Positions 26,323 to 35,876 of a stretch of DNA of 64,000 nt are shown here, piece after piece; the stretch's first letter is position 1; each line of letters starts with the position of its first letter. Source of the DNA: Metabacillus_B sp050107715. GTDB lineage: Bacteria > Bacillota > Bacilli > Bacillales > Bacillaceae. Location of the stretch: NCBI RefSeq assembly GCF_050107715.1, contig NZ_JBNILN010000005.1, positions 186,001 to 250,000 on the forward strand, read 5' to 3'. A program made the position numbers and the translations under genes. The notes below the pieces were generated by a model. That model was not told the origin of the DNA, did no database searches, and worked only from the letters and a program-made list of their open reading frames with translations.

Positions 26323-26448
26323 GTCGATTTTCCTCGAAAAGTCGATATATAAAAATAATGGCCGATATAACCGAATAATGGCCGATATCCTGAAAAAATA
26401 GCCGATATCTATAAAACTTGACCGATAAATTGAAAAAATGGCCGATAA
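26323..26448. repeat. array B of CGATAT units at exactly 20-bp spacing
   Basis: CGATAT, or CGATTT/CGATAA variants, begin at 26323, 26343, 26363, 26383, 26403, 26423 and 26443, every 20 bases. The commonest unit is AATGGCCGATAT plus an AT-rich spacer. The same unit occurs in array A upstream of katE. Confidence 0.9.
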
Positions 26449-26548
26449 CCTTTCTCAGTCCCTTAAAAACAGTCTGCAAAAAGCAAGACAGAGACTCATA
26501 TTGGGTTCCAGTGAGTGAATCGCAATGCCAAATATGTAAACTACGTAT

Positions 26549-26845
26549 TTAGTCGTTTAATAGGCTCTCAAACTGCCTCAATTCCTCCTCAGCCGGTGCT
26601 CAACCGATAATGTCCCCATGCTTTTTCAGCGCCTGGTTCCTTTTTTCTGTGAGACTGACATGAAACACCCGCTTATCCTCCATGGATTGCACCTTTTTGA
26701 CATACCCCATTTGTACCGCAGGATTCCCTAGCTGGTGCACTGCATCGATGGAATGTTGAATGTGAGTTTTGAGGTCCTCTCTTTTACTTCTTAAGGTATT
26801 CCTACAGATTCCAAATGAAGCCATTGGAATCTGTATTTCATCCAC
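26549..26845 (-). pseudogene. MarR-family regulator remnant
   Basis: The minus frame shows the wing of a MarR winged helix: MGYVKKVQSMEDKRVFHVSL then TEKRNQALKKHGDIIG. A TGA at 26600 is followed in the same frame by APAEEELRQFESLLND and a TAA at 26549, which completes the usual MarR C-terminal helix. Upstream the N-terminal helices and part of the recognition helix are missing. The gene is thus 5'-truncated and has a nonsense codon. Confidence 0.8.
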
Positions 26846-26857
26846 CTGCTAAATAAT

Positions 26858-26889
26858 AAAAAAACAAGCTCCACTAATTTCAGGAGCTT
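26858..26889 (-). terminator. terminator overlapping the kinase stop
   Basis: AAGCTCC (26866-26872) pairs with GGAGCTT (26883-26889); an A run on the left gives minus-strand T residues. Confidence 0.65.
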
Positions 26890-28136
26890 TCCACCTTCGG
26901 CAAAAGAATAACAATTTCCGTGCCACTGCCTTTTTCGCTGAACACGCTAATTTTCCCTTTAAAGGAGCGGACAATCTGAAAACTTACCATCATTCCAAGT
27001 CCTGTTCCATTTTCTTTTAAAGAATAGAACGGAGAACCAAGCCTGTCGATTTGTTCCTGGGTCATGCCGATTCCATAGTCCTTAATAACAATCCTGATCT
27101 TTTCATCATCCTCAGCCGAACAGGTAACCACGACGATTCCGCCATCTGGCATGGACTCGATCGCATTCTTTAGGATATTGATAAAAGACTGATTCAATTT
27201 TTGCGGATTAGCATAAATCCAGCAGTGATCAGGAATATCCGTTTTCATTTCAACATTATGAGTAAGCGAGTAGCTTTGAAGAATATTGATTGCACGCTGC
27301 AACTGAAGACCTGCGTTCATCCTCACACTTGTATCCATTAATGGTTTTCCGAAGGCTAGAAAATCATTTATGATTTCATTTGCCCGGTCCAATTCTTCAA
27401 TGGATATTTGAAGATATTCCCTCTTTTTATCAGGCAAGTCCGGTTCATGTAAAAGCTGCAGAAAGCCCCGGGTAACCTGCATAGGGTTCCGGATTTCATG
27501 GGCAAAAACACTAGCCAGCTCACTTATTACCCTCAGTTTTTCAGCATTCAGCATTTCCGACCGGAGCTGGTGAATCTCCCTGACTGTCTCATATAAGACA
27601 GTGAGAAACCACGCAGACCCAACGGCAAAAACAAGATAAATCAATTGCACTTGAAGATCATTGATGGAAAAACCCCTTAGCAATCCGAATAGGACAGAGC
27701 CAATTAGGCTGTAATATAAGGAAAGCCCCACTGCAATTTTAATCCTCTTATCCTTCTTCGCAGCTGCAAACGATTTTTGGAAATACAAGAGGGCCGGCAG
27801 CGCGAACAGTAAAACCAGAACAGTATTGTAGAATCCTAAACTGATTCCAAAAGAGAGCCGGTAAAGGATGATGAGGGCTGATAAGAATAGAGATGTCCAA
27901 AAGCCGCCATATAAACTCCCGAATAACAGAGGAATGATTCTTAAATCCAGTCGGGCATTTTGGCCAAAATAGACCGGGTAAGTCATGCAGCATAGAATGG
28001 ATATCCCCCATAAAACAGCCATGATTATCTTTCTGTTCCTATCACTCTTTATTTTTTCTGTAACAATCATAAAATAAGAAAAAATAGGAATGACCATGAG
28101 GGTAAGCTGAAATAAGAAATCCTTTATTATACTCAT
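26880..28136 (-). CDS. KinB-like multi-pass sensor histidine kinase
   Basis: 418 residues from the ATG at 28136, which follows a GGAGAAGG. Five or six membrane helices fill residues 5-185, including the LDLRIIPLLFGSLYGGFW block typical of 5TM-LYT/KinB-type sensors. The H box is FAHEIRNPMQVTRGFLQLL with His213, followed by LKNAIESMPDGG (N box), IVIKDYGIGM and NGTGLGMMVS. No response regulator is adjacent. The H box resembles that of sporulation phosphorelay kinases, so Spo0F is a possible target (inference). Confidence 0.9.
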   Translation of the reverse strand: MSIIKDFLFQLTLMVIPIFSYFMIVTEKIKSDRNRKIIMAVLWGISILCCMTYPVYFGQNARLDLRIIPLLFGSLYGGFWTSLFLSALIILYRLSFGISLGFYNTVLVLLFALPALLYFQKSFAAAKKDKRIKIAVGLSLYYSLIGSVLFGLLRGFSINDLQVQLIYLVFAVGSAWFLTVLYETVREIHQLRSEMLNAEKLRVISELASVFAHEIRNPMQVTRGFLQLLHEPDLPDKKREYLQISIEELDRANEIINDFLAFGKPLMDTSVRMNAGLQLQRAINILQSYSLTHNVEMKTDIPDHCWIYANPQKLNQSFINILKNAIESMPDGGIVVVTCSAEDDEKIRIVIKDYGIGMTQEQIDRLGSPFYSLKENGTGLGMMVSFQIVRSFKGKISVFSEKGSGTEIVILLPKVESS

Positions 28137-28193
28137 ATCGGGACCTTCTCCATTCGTTATATAGGAACAATAGTCTATGAAAGTTTCATACAA

Positions 28194-28403
28194 CTAAGCT
28201 GAGGATATATCAATAAGGCTGATTTACAGGAAGCTGCGCATCAGGATAATCCTGAGGGCTGGCCCCTGAAGATCCTGCTGCACTTTAAAGTTATCACAAT
28301 TTTCCGTCTGGCAATACTATCAGGGAGGGATTTATTTTCAACTCTCTCATTTTCCTTCATATAGAACACATAAATTCGACTTCCTTTTCACAGCAAAATA
28401 AAA
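28194..28403. other. intergenic, no gene seen
   Basis: About 210 bases between the kinase and the HEAT gene, presumably holding the kinase promoter. No further feature is evident. Confidence 0.5.
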
Positions 28404-28427
28404 AAGCATAGAATGCATTCCATGCTT
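28404..28427 (-). terminator. intrinsic terminator of the HEAT gene
   Basis: AAGCATAGAATGCATTCCATGCTT is a near-perfect palindrome with an A run on its left. Confidence 0.75.
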
Positions 28428-28442
28428 CTTAAAGCCACTACC

Positions 28443-28994
28443 TCACGTATTCTTCCACACCGCAGCATATTTCTTTTGATACTTGATGTCTTCCTCTTTT
28501 GCGATCAGGCCGTGGGCTGATTGTTTGATCTCTTCTCTTTTGACTTCATCATATAAAAGCCTGAGGCCTTGAATGATATCAAACCGGATCAGTGTGTGGT
28601 TTTTTTCTTCCCTGCAGCTTGTAAACCGGTCAGTAAAGTGCTCCAGAACTAACCTTTGCTGCTCTTTGCCGGCCAGCCCTACTCTCCAAATGACCTGGAG
28701 GCTGTGCCTGGCCGTAACAAATTTCGGATCCTTCGCTGCTTCCCACAGCCTTGAAAAATCACGGAGCATTCTTTTTTCCGGATCACTGATGGCCAGGCGG
28801 GCAAGGAACTGGGCAGCACGGGACCTGCTGTGAGGATCAGGGCTGGATAGATCCTGCAGCAGCTGTTCCCAGACTTCATATGCCCAGTCCACTTCTTTTT
28901 CTGTCTCGGACAGCAGATTCTGATAGGCAGCGTATTGAACTTCCTTGTCCTTTGACTTTAAATCATGAAAATACTTCTGGATGGATACGTCCAT
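28443..28994 (-). CDS. HEAT-repeat-like hypothetical protein
   Basis: 183 residues, all helical, with about four HEAT-like helix pairs (QYAAYQNLLSETEKEVDW, SRSRAAQFLARLAIS, VTARHSLQVIWRVGLAG). I do not recognise a named family. HEAT scaffolds of this size bind proteins or, in AlkD relatives, DNA, but the AlkD active-site pattern is not seen. It is a single gene divergent from the SGNH hydrolase. Confidence 0.7.
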   Translation of the reverse strand: MDVSIQKYFHDLKSKDKEVQYAAYQNLLSETEKEVDWAYEVWEQLLQDLSSPDPHSRSRAAQFLARLAISDPEKRMLRDFSRLWEAAKDPKFVTARHSLQVIWRVGLAGKEQQRLVLEHFTDRFTSCREEKNHTLIRFDIIQGLRLLYDEVKREEIKQSAHGLIAKEEDIKYQKKYAAVWKNT

Positions 28995-29210
28995 CTGATC
29001 ATCACCTGCCTGTATACGTTTGCAAAAACACTTTCGCCGGTCACCGCAAACCCATTTCCCTCTTTCTAATCAGTATACCATTCAGGCTGTCCCCGCGGCT
29101 TTCGCTTATCTTTCCATCATCTATCGAATCTACCTATACCTTCTTTCCCTTCTATGAATACAGTAAAGAGACATGTAGTCATAAAATACACAACATGGGG
29201 AAGTTAGAAC

Positions 29211-29897
29211 ATGAAAATCATTTGTTTCGGTGATAGTTTGACAAGGGGCGTCTCTTTTGTGAAGGGAAGGCTAAGAATCATACGCAGGAATTACCCCCAC
29301 TATCTGGAGGAAACCCTTCTCTCTTCTGGAAAACCACCACGGACCGTCATCAATAAAGGGGTGTTCAACGATGACTCCGACTCTCTATTGAAACGGCTGG
29401 AAAAAGATGTGCTTGAAGAAGAGCCCGATTACGCCATCATCGGGATTGGAGGGAACGATTGCAATTTTGATTGGAAGGAGGTGACAAAGAATCCGGAGGC
29501 CGAACATCTGCCCATCGTACCGCTCAGCCGGTACCTTAGCAATGTAAACATGATGATAAGCAGACTGCAGGAAGCCGGAATCACTCCAATCATCCTAACC
29601 CTTCCTCCGCTGGATCCCGTTCGCTACTATTATTATTTATACAATCAATACGGAAGCTCAATCGGCCACCTGATCAGTTTAAAGGGCGGCATGGAATATT
29701 GGCATGGCATGTATAACCTCCGCTTAATCGAGCTTGCCCAAGAAAGGAAGGCTGCGGTTATAGATGTCAGGACAGCATTATATCAAGCGGGGCCTCTTTC
29801 TGAACTTATCAGCGAGGACGGCATCCACTTAACATCAGCGGGGTATAAAGTCGTTGGGAGGGAGATTGCGAAGTTTTTTAATGGCAATCCACAGTAA
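29211..29897 (+). CDS. SGNH/GDSL-family hydrolase
   Basis: 228 residues without a signal peptide. Block I is CFGDSLTRGV (nucleophile Ser), block III is IGIGGNDCNFDW (Gly/Asn), and block V is SEDGIHLTSAGYKVVG (Asp/His). This is a complete SGNH active site, likely an esterase or lysophospholipase. The substrate is unknown. It is a single gene convergent with the large helicase. Confidence 0.9.
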   Translation: MKIICFGDSLTRGVSFVKGRLRIIRRNYPHYLEETLLSSGKPPRTVINKGVFNDDSDSLLKRLEKDVLEEEPDYAIIGIGGNDCNFDWKEVTKNPEAEHLPIVPLSRYLSNVNMMISRLQEAGITPIILTLPPLDPVRYYYYLYNQYGSSIGHLISLKGGMEYWHGMYNLRLIELAQERKAAVIDVRTALYQAGPLSELISEDGIHLTSAGYKVVGREIAKFFNGNPQ

Positions 29898-29930
29898 ACA
29901 TTTTTGAGATGACCTCAATAATTCATATAA

Positions 29931-29959
29931 AAATAGACCTCAGGCATAGAGGTCTATTT
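29931..29959. terminator. bidirectional terminator
   Basis: AAATAGACCTC pairs with GAGGTCTATTT around a 7-base loop between convergent genes. Confidence 0.85.
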
Positions 29960-29972
29960 GCTGGTGAAAAAA

Positions 29973-32900
29973 TTATGCATTACTTAGTGCAGCTTCCTTT
30001 AGTTCTGACTGAATCGTATCGTAGTAAGGTTTGTCGCGGAAACGCTTCATATCTCCAACGACAAAAAACTTTTCCTTCGCTCTCGTTACAGCGACATTAA
30101 GCAAGTTCGGCTTTGAGCATGACCAGTCAGCAGCACCTTCAGAATTTTCATCCGTTCCACAGACGAAGTAGACTACATCCGCTTCTTTTCCCTGAAAAGT
30201 ATGAACCGTTCCAACTGAACGCTTCAGCCACTCTTTTATTTCCTTCTCCTCATAATCCTTTAGCAGGCGTTCTTTTATAACTCTTTTCAAATTATTCTTT
30301 ACTGCTGTGAAAGGAGTGATAATATACACTTCTGGACTCTTGCCCTTTTCCCAGTGTTCAAAAACCCTTTCAGCAACCAAAACACCTTGCTCTCGGACGT
30401 ATTGTTTGTCAACAGCGTTCCCTTTGCAATCGAGCCAGTATCCTTGCCCGTTATCTTCTGTTTCTGCTGCCAGCACCATTTTTTCTTGATAGGCAATTTT
30501 ATTCGCTATCGTAAACATAGGATTCAGGCACCTTCTATGAACCCATAATGGTGTGCCGATCCAGTTCCCGTCTTTAAACGTTCCATATGGATTGGCCTGG
30601 TCTGCCAGCACTTGAACCGATGAGGAATACCCTGCGTATTTCTCATCCACCTGATAAATCTTTCGAATATCAGCTAAGATGGTTTTATCCGTTGTGACAA
30701 CAGGCTCGATTTGAATAGGGTCTCCAACTGCTATCACCTGCCTGGATCTCCAAATTACCCCCGCAGCCTGCTGAGGACTTGCTTGTCCAGCTTCATCTAT
30801 GAACAAGTAGCCAATTCGATCTGAGCCGATCCCTCTATACATGTTTCCTGCGCTCGCAAAGGTCGTACTTATTACCGGGGTAATAAAATGCAAGGTTTGC
30901 CACATCTCATCCATCAAATCCAGATCATCTTTTGTATTAAGGTCTAATTCTTTGCGGTTAAACAGGACCCTCACCATTGAACGGACTTGATTATAATTTA
31001 ATGCCAGAAAGATTTTATGGACCTTGAGCGCTTTAATAAAAAGCAGGCCTCTCTTGAGCAACAAATCATTTGTCAGCCAAGGTGTTGTGTTTTGACGAAA
31101 CGCATAGGCACCGGGATCCCAGTAGGAATCGTCAGACAGTACCACACCTTGGTTCTTGTAATTGGAAAATGCCTGTTGATACACTATCTGTTTCCTGCTA
31201 AGTGATTCAACCTTTTTCTCCAGGCTTGACACTGTACTTTCCAAACTACACTTTTGCTTTTCTTTCGCTTCCATCTCTTCCAATACATTCAACAGGCCAG
31301 CCCTAATTGATGTTTTTTGGGTTGTCTCTTTTCCAAGCAGGCGCTGAAACAATCCTTCCTTAGGAATCAGATCAAGCTTCTTATATAATACATTTTGTTC
31401 TTTGGACAGCTTTTCAATTTGCAGGTCCATTTCAAGAAGAGCATTTTTTGATGTGGTCAGCTCCTCTTCCAGTTTATCTCGATCATTATTATCCCTGTTG
31501 GCCTTATAAAAGAGCTGGCTGAATTCCTGCAGTTCTGCCTTTTCTTGCTCAATGTCAGCTAACAGATCCTTAAACTCTTTAACTGCTTCATTCCAGGAAT
31601 TTTCCTTCAGTGTTTTGCGATAGGAATCTAATTGAGAGATAAATGTTTTTCCATTTTTCCCTGTCGGATCGAATAGAGCACTCGCATATTTATCAATGTT
31701 GCTGCTTCTGCCTAAAGCAGCAGAGAATAAGCCCCACACATCATTACTGTCTATTAAAAGCTCGGAAGTCTCAGGAAACAGGTTCAGCATCTCTGCTTCT
31801 TGCCTGTAGGTTTGTTCAAAGTCATTGAGTGTTTTAATCTTATCCTCAGATTTAATGAATCTTATCATATTCTTCTTCTCTGGAAGTTCTTTCGAAATAT
31901 TTTCTACTGCTCCATTGTTGCTTGATGCGACTACAATGGAGTAATTTTTTAATGTATTGCTTACTTTATAGGTTTGCAGCGGATAATTATTCAGTTGAAT
32001 TTTGCGGTCTTTAATAAAAGCCTCTGAGGGATCTCTGTATTTAACCATCTCTTTTGTTCGTTTGACGATAATATTTGCGATAACATCCTTTAATAGAGTC
32101 GTTTTCCCCGTGCCTGGAGGTCCATTTACGGAATGGATGGGCTGACTGCCGTTCAAAATCTGATTAACCGCTGACTGCTGCATTAAATACAACCGATGCT
32201 CGACCGGAGAAGGCCATCTAGCGGGAGGAAGATTTTTTGGCTGGAGAACTTCCTCTAAATATGCCCTATTTTCATCAATATCCTGCCGTTCAGTTGTACC
32301 CGTTAAAAAGGCTGTAAGAGCTTCATTCAAGCGATCTTCTTTAAGCAGGTTCTCTAAATCTTCTAAGTACATACTCGTAGAATTCAAGTTATTGGGCTTT
32401 TGACCTTCCTTGAAAATGGACAGTTCAACATAAATCTTTCTTTCATCTGAAAGGAACATAAAATCTTTCTCAAGCATTTCTATGAATTGATCCAGGCTTT
32501 CTTTAGTAACTCCATTTAAAAATAGCCGCTGTGCCTCTTCATTTACATCAGCAATAACACTGCGATAAATTTCACTTAAATGCTTGTAATCGATCGCTTT
32601 GCCTTTTTCCATGTTAGAAAGGACATGAACCAATAGCGGGATAAAAGCAGATTCCTTCTCAAATTCGCCATTCTGTCCCACCTTAATTGAACAGCTATAA
32701 AACTTATTAGGTTCTTTATTGATTACTTCCTCATTACTGTTAAAATAGGTGCGAAAGGATTCAATCATCTTATATTTTGGAAAAATATTAAAATAGACCT
32801 TAAAATCCCATTGGTGATTTTTTTTAATTCCTATTTCTTCTGTATGATTCCAATTAAGCCGCTCAAGATCCAAAGGAACAGTTTTAGATACTTTTTTCTT

Positions 32901-33005
32901 ATCAATAAATAAATGCTCAGATAAATGTTCATCCAATTTAGGCAGTTCACCAGGATTTAATGACTCAATCAGATGCCAGGATTGCAAAATACGTGAGGTG
33001 TCCAT
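29973..33005 (-). CDS. large SF1 (Upf1-like AAA_11/AAA_12) helicase
   Basis: 1010 residues. The first 250 have no recognised domain. Walker A is NGPPGTGKTTLL (about 294-305), and Walker B is YLFIDEAGQASPQQAAG near 740 after a coiled coil (about 480-640) inserted in the helicase core. The C-terminal motifs are VGTVHTFQGKEADVVYFV and LNVAVTRAKEKFFVVGD. The layout matches DUF4011-less Upf1-type helicases that often occur alone or in defence islands. No nuclease domain or companion gene is visible. Transcription is toward the SGNH gene, with a shared terminator. Confidence 0.88.
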   Translation of the reverse strand: MDTSRILQSWHLIESLNPGELPKLDEHLSEHLFIDKKKVSKTVPLDLERLNWNHTEEIGIKKNHQWDFKVYFNIFPKYKMIESFRTYFNSNEEVINKEPNKFYSCSIKVGQNGEFEKESAFIPLLVHVLSNMEKGKAIDYKHLSEIYRSVIADVNEEAQRLFLNGVTKESLDQFIEMLEKDFMFLSDERKIYVELSIFKEGQKPNNLNSTSMYLEDLENLLKEDRLNEALTAFLTGTTERQDIDENRAYLEEVLQPKNLPPARWPSPVEHRLYLMQQSAVNQILNGSQPIHSVNGPPGTGKTTLLKDVIANIIVKRTKEMVKYRDPSEAFIKDRKIQLNNYPLQTYKVSNTLKNYSIVVASSNNGAVENISKELPEKKNMIRFIKSEDKIKTLNDFEQTYRQEAEMLNLFPETSELLIDSNDVWGLFSAALGRSSNIDKYASALFDPTGKNGKTFISQLDSYRKTLKENSWNEAVKEFKDLLADIEQEKAELQEFSQLFYKANRDNNDRDKLEEELTTSKNALLEMDLQIEKLSKEQNVLYKKLDLIPKEGLFQRLLGKETTQKTSIRAGLLNVLEEMEAKEKQKCSLESTVSSLEKKVESLSRKQIVYQQAFSNYKNQGVVLSDDSYWDPGAYAFRQNTTPWLTNDLLLKRGLLFIKALKVHKIFLALNYNQVRSMVRVLFNRKELDLNTKDDLDLMDEMWQTLHFITPVISTTFASAGNMYRGIGSDRIGYLFIDEAGQASPQQAAGVIWRSRQVIAVGDPIQIEPVVTTDKTILADIRKIYQVDEKYAGYSSSVQVLADQANPYGTFKDGNWIGTPLWVHRRCLNPMFTIANKIAYQEKMVLAAETEDNGQGYWLDCKGNAVDKQYVREQGVLVAERVFEHWEKGKSPEVYIITPFTAVKNNLKRVIKERLLKDYEEKEIKEWLKRSVGTVHTFQGKEADVVYFVCGTDENSEGAADWSCSKPNLLNVAVTRAKEKFFVVGDMKRFRDKPYYDTIQSELKEAALSNA

Positions 33006-33073
33006 TCATTCTCCTCCAACAGTTTCTTATTCCATCTTTACCAGATCTTTCTTTCTAAATTTTAACATAGCTG

Positions 33074-33079
33074 TATAAT
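33074..33079 (+). promoter_or_regulatory. candidate -10 box of the glycosidase gene
   Basis: TATAAT about 50 bases before the ATG; the -35 region is weak (AT-rich). A GGGAGG ribosome site lies at 33116-33121. Confidence 0.4.
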
Positions 33080-33128
33080 AGATTCGTTATGAACTTTCAT
33101 TCCAGTTTCAAGAAAGGGAGGAATCATT

Positions 33129-34568
33129 ATGACAAACATACCGAAAAATTTCCTATGGGGCGGAGCATTAGCTGCTCACCAGTTTGAAGGCGGATGGAAT
33201 GAAGGCGGCAAAGGACCGAGCGTGGTGGATGTGATGACGGCGGGTGCCCATGGCGTCCCAAGGAAAATCACCGACACAATTGAAGAAAATGAGTTTTATC
33301 CGAATCATGAAGCCATTGACTTTTATCATCATTATAAAGAAGACATCGCCCTGTTTAGTGAAATGGGCTTAAAATGCCTGCGCACATCGATTGCCTGGAG
33401 CCGGATTTTTCCTAAGGGAGACGAACCGGAACCGAATGAAGAAGGCTTGCAGTTTTATGATGATGTATTCGATGAACTTCTTAAATACGGTATCGAACCG
33501 GTAATTACACTCTCCCACTTTGAAATGCCGCTTCATTTGGCAAGAGAATACGGCGGCTTCCGAAACCGGAAAATGGTCGATTTCTTCGCAAAATTCGCAG
33601 AGGTCTGCTTTAAACGGTACAAAAACAAAGTGAAGTACTGGATGACCTTTAACGAAATTAACAATAAGATGGACGTTAACAATCCGCTGTTCCTCTGGAC
33701 CAATTCAGGCGTTCAAGTAGAGCCGGGTGAAAACGCGAAAGAGATCATGTACATTGCCGGCCATCACGAGCTGCTGGCGAGCGCCCTTGCTGTAGCAAAA
33801 GGAAAAGAAATCAACCCCGACTTCCAAATTGGTGCGATGGTTTCTCATGTCCCGATCTACCCGTATTCCTCAAATCCGGAAGACATCATGCTCGCTGAAG
33901 AAACGATGAGACAGCGTTATTTCTTCCCGGATGTACATGTCCGCGGGTATTATCCAAGCTATGCCTTGAAAGAATTTGAACGCGAGGGCTACCAAATTCC
34001 GATTAAAGAAGGCGATGACGACATCCTGAAAAACGGAACCGTTGATTATTTAGGCTTCAGCTATTACATGTCCACCACCGTCAAAAGTGATGTCGTTCAG
34101 GACAATGCGGGGGATATCGTAAACGGCGGCTTGCCAAACGGTGTCGAAAACCCGTACATCAAATCAAGCGACTGGGGCTGGGCCATTGATCCAACCGGAT
34201 TGCGGTACACGTTAAACCGGTTCTATGACCGCTACCAAATTCCGTTGTTTATCGTAGAAAATGGATTCGGCGCCGTCGATACGGTAGAAGAAGACGGCAC
34301 CATCCATGATGACACAAGAATTGAATACTTGAAATCCCACATTGAAGCTCTAGAAAAAGCGATAACATACGACGGCGTAGACCTGATGGGCTACACACCA
34401 TGGGGCATCATTGACATCGTCTCCTTTACAACTGGCGAAATGAAAAAACGATACGGAATGATTTATGTAGACCGGGATAATGAGGGCAATGGAACGATGA
34501 AGCGGCTTAAGAAGGATTCGTTTTACTGGTACAAAAAAGTAATGGAAGACAACGGAATCAAAAAGTAA
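33129..34568 (+). CDS. 6-phospho-beta-glucosidase (GH1)
   Basis: 479 residues, a GH1 barrel of the usual length. The acid/base Glu is in YWMTFNEINNKM, the nucleophile Glu in PLFIVENGFGAVD, and the N-terminal FLWGGALAAHQFEGGW is standard. The C-terminal KKRYGMIYVDRDNEGNGT region is that of the phospho-sugar branch (BglA/AscB). It hydrolyses phosphorylated beta-glucosides delivered by a PTS, but no PTS gene is adjacent. It is a single gene with its own terminator. Confidence 0.93.
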   Translation: MTNIPKNFLWGGALAAHQFEGGWNEGGKGPSVVDVMTAGAHGVPRKITDTIEENEFYPNHEAIDFYHHYKEDIALFSEMGLKCLRTSIAWSRIFPKGDEPEPNEEGLQFYDDVFDELLKYGIEPVITLSHFEMPLHLAREYGGFRNRKMVDFFAKFAEVCFKRYKNKVKYWMTFNEINNKMDVNNPLFLWTNSGVQVEPGENAKEIMYIAGHHELLASALAVAKGKEINPDFQIGAMVSHVPIYPYSSNPEDIMLAEETMRQRYFFPDVHVRGYYPSYALKEFEREGYQIPIKEGDDDILKNGTVDYLGFSYYMSTTVKSDVVQDNAGDIVNGGLPNGVENPYIKSSDWGWAIDPTGLRYTLNRFYDRYQIPLFIVENGFGAVDTVEEDGTIHDDTRIEYLKSHIEALEKAITYDGVDLMGYTPWGIIDIVSFTTGEMKKRYGMIYVDRDNEGNGTMKRLKKDSFYWYKKVMEDNGIKK

Positions 34569-34575
34569 ATGGAAA

Positions 34576-34605
34576 GCAGGAACCGGAGATGGTTCCTGCT
34601 TTTTT
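34576..34605 (+). terminator. intrinsic terminator of the glycosidase gene
   Basis: GCAGGAACC pairs with GGTTCCTGC, followed by a T run. Confidence 0.9.
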
Positions 34606-34656
34606 AGCAGAAAGGCTGATACTGACCGTTAAAATCCTTCGGCAATTGAATTCTTA

Positions 34657-35643
34657 TTATTTTAGCAGTGCCCCTTTTGTTGCCGGACCCGCTATTCCAT
34701 CTACAGCAAGTCCCCTTGCACTTTGGAATTTTTTCACGGCTGCTTCTGTGGCAGGCCCGAAAATCCCATCTACGCCCTTTGTCGAGAATCCCTTTGCCGT
34801 AAGGCGCTGCTGCAATTCAGAGACAGCCGCCCCCCGGCTTCCTCTTTTTAAATTCCCGCTCTTTTTCAAAGCTGAGTCATTAGAGGGCTTCGTCTGAGCA
34901 GGTGGTGAGCTTTTCAGCGCTCCCCATACTTGCGGTCCGGCAATTCCATCCACGGTTAACCCCCGGGCTTTTTGAAAGCTCAAGACCGCTCTTTCTGTAT
35001 TTGAACCGAATATTCCGTCAATGCCATTCGTTCGGTAGCCAATACCGGTTAATTTACGCTGCAGGTCCGAGACGGCCGCTCCCCGGCTTCCCTTTTTCAA
35101 AAGCGGATAGGCTGAGCCCGGCGACTCTCCGCCGCTTAATGCCCCATACATTTTCCCGAGCGAACTAAACGATTTTCCAGAAGTGGTAATAACAACAGGT
35201 GTGTTAATCGGAACCTGGTTATACAGCCACTCCACCTCATGATCATACATTCTGACGCAGCCGCTGGATACATACCCGCCAATGGATGCAGGGTTGCTGT
35301 TGCCATGAATGGCATACGTCGTCCCCCAAGTTCCCCGCGCATTCAGGCCAAGCCACCTGTTCCCGAGTGGATTTCTCGGATCCCCGCCTGGAATCCCCTT
35401 GGAATAATAAGGTCTGTTGACAATTTTATTTACCACTTTAAATTTCCCTTCAGGTGTAAGAGACTGGCTCCTCCCTGTACCGACCTTAAACACTTTTCTC
35501 AGACTGCCATTTTCAAAATAGCCCAGCTGGTTGACTGCCTTGTTAATAATGATAATTTTGCCGGCTGCAGCATTGGCCGGTTCACCGGCAAGAAAGAAAA
35601 GAATGAGCAAACTGCTGAAAAAAACGAGACACTTCTTTGCCAA
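34657..35643 (-). CDS. exported L,D-transpeptidase with two peptidoglycan-binding domains
   Basis: 328 residues. A signal peptide (1-26, cleaved near ANAAA) precedes a YkuD domain with AIHGNSNPASIGGYVSSGCV giving His113 and Cys129. Two PG_binding_1 repeats follow (about 180-240 and 262-325), each with LKRGSRGAAVSELQ-type starts and GIDGIFGSNTERAVLSFQ-type middles. It should cross-link or modify peptidoglycan outside the cell. It is a single gene convergent with the GH1 gene. Confidence 0.95.
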   Translation of the reverse strand: MAKKCLVFFSSLLILFFLAGEPANAAAGKIIIINKAVNQLGYFENGSLRKVFKVGTGRSQSLTPEGKFKVVNKIVNRPYYSKGIPGGDPRNPLGNRWLGLNARGTWGTTYAIHGNSNPASIGGYVSSGCVRMYDHEVEWLYNQVPINTPVVITTSGKSFSSLGKMYGALSGGESPGSAYPLLKKGSRGAAVSDLQRKLTGIGYRTNGIDGIFGSNTERAVLSFQKARGLTVDGIAGPQVWGALKSSPPAQTKPSNDSALKKSGNLKRGSRGAAVSELQQRLTAKGFSTKGVDGIFGPATEAAVKKFQSARGLAVDGIAGPATKGALLK

Positions 35644-35876
35644 AAGCCTCCGCCCCCTATTTCCGAATTATGGACCATTTAACTATATGCAGGGAAAGTT
35701 TGGGCAATATCACCAAACAGCCAACTTACACAATTCAATTAAAAAGCGACATGAAATAGAGGATTATAGGGCATTGTGAAGAGATTTGAAGATAAGTATT
35801 TATTCTTTTCAGCAGGAAATTAGCCTCTGCTTATAAAAAATTAAGAGTAGTAAAAACGAAAGGCGGCTGATGAAGA

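Noticed and set aside
26323..26448. CRISPR array
   Set aside because: Units are only 20 bp in total with AT-rich, similar spacers; no 24-40 bp repeat with unique spacers and no cas gene.
34589..34897. plus-strand ORF opposite the L,D-transpeptidase
   Set aside because: Shadow of the repetitive peptidoglycan-binding domains on the other strand.
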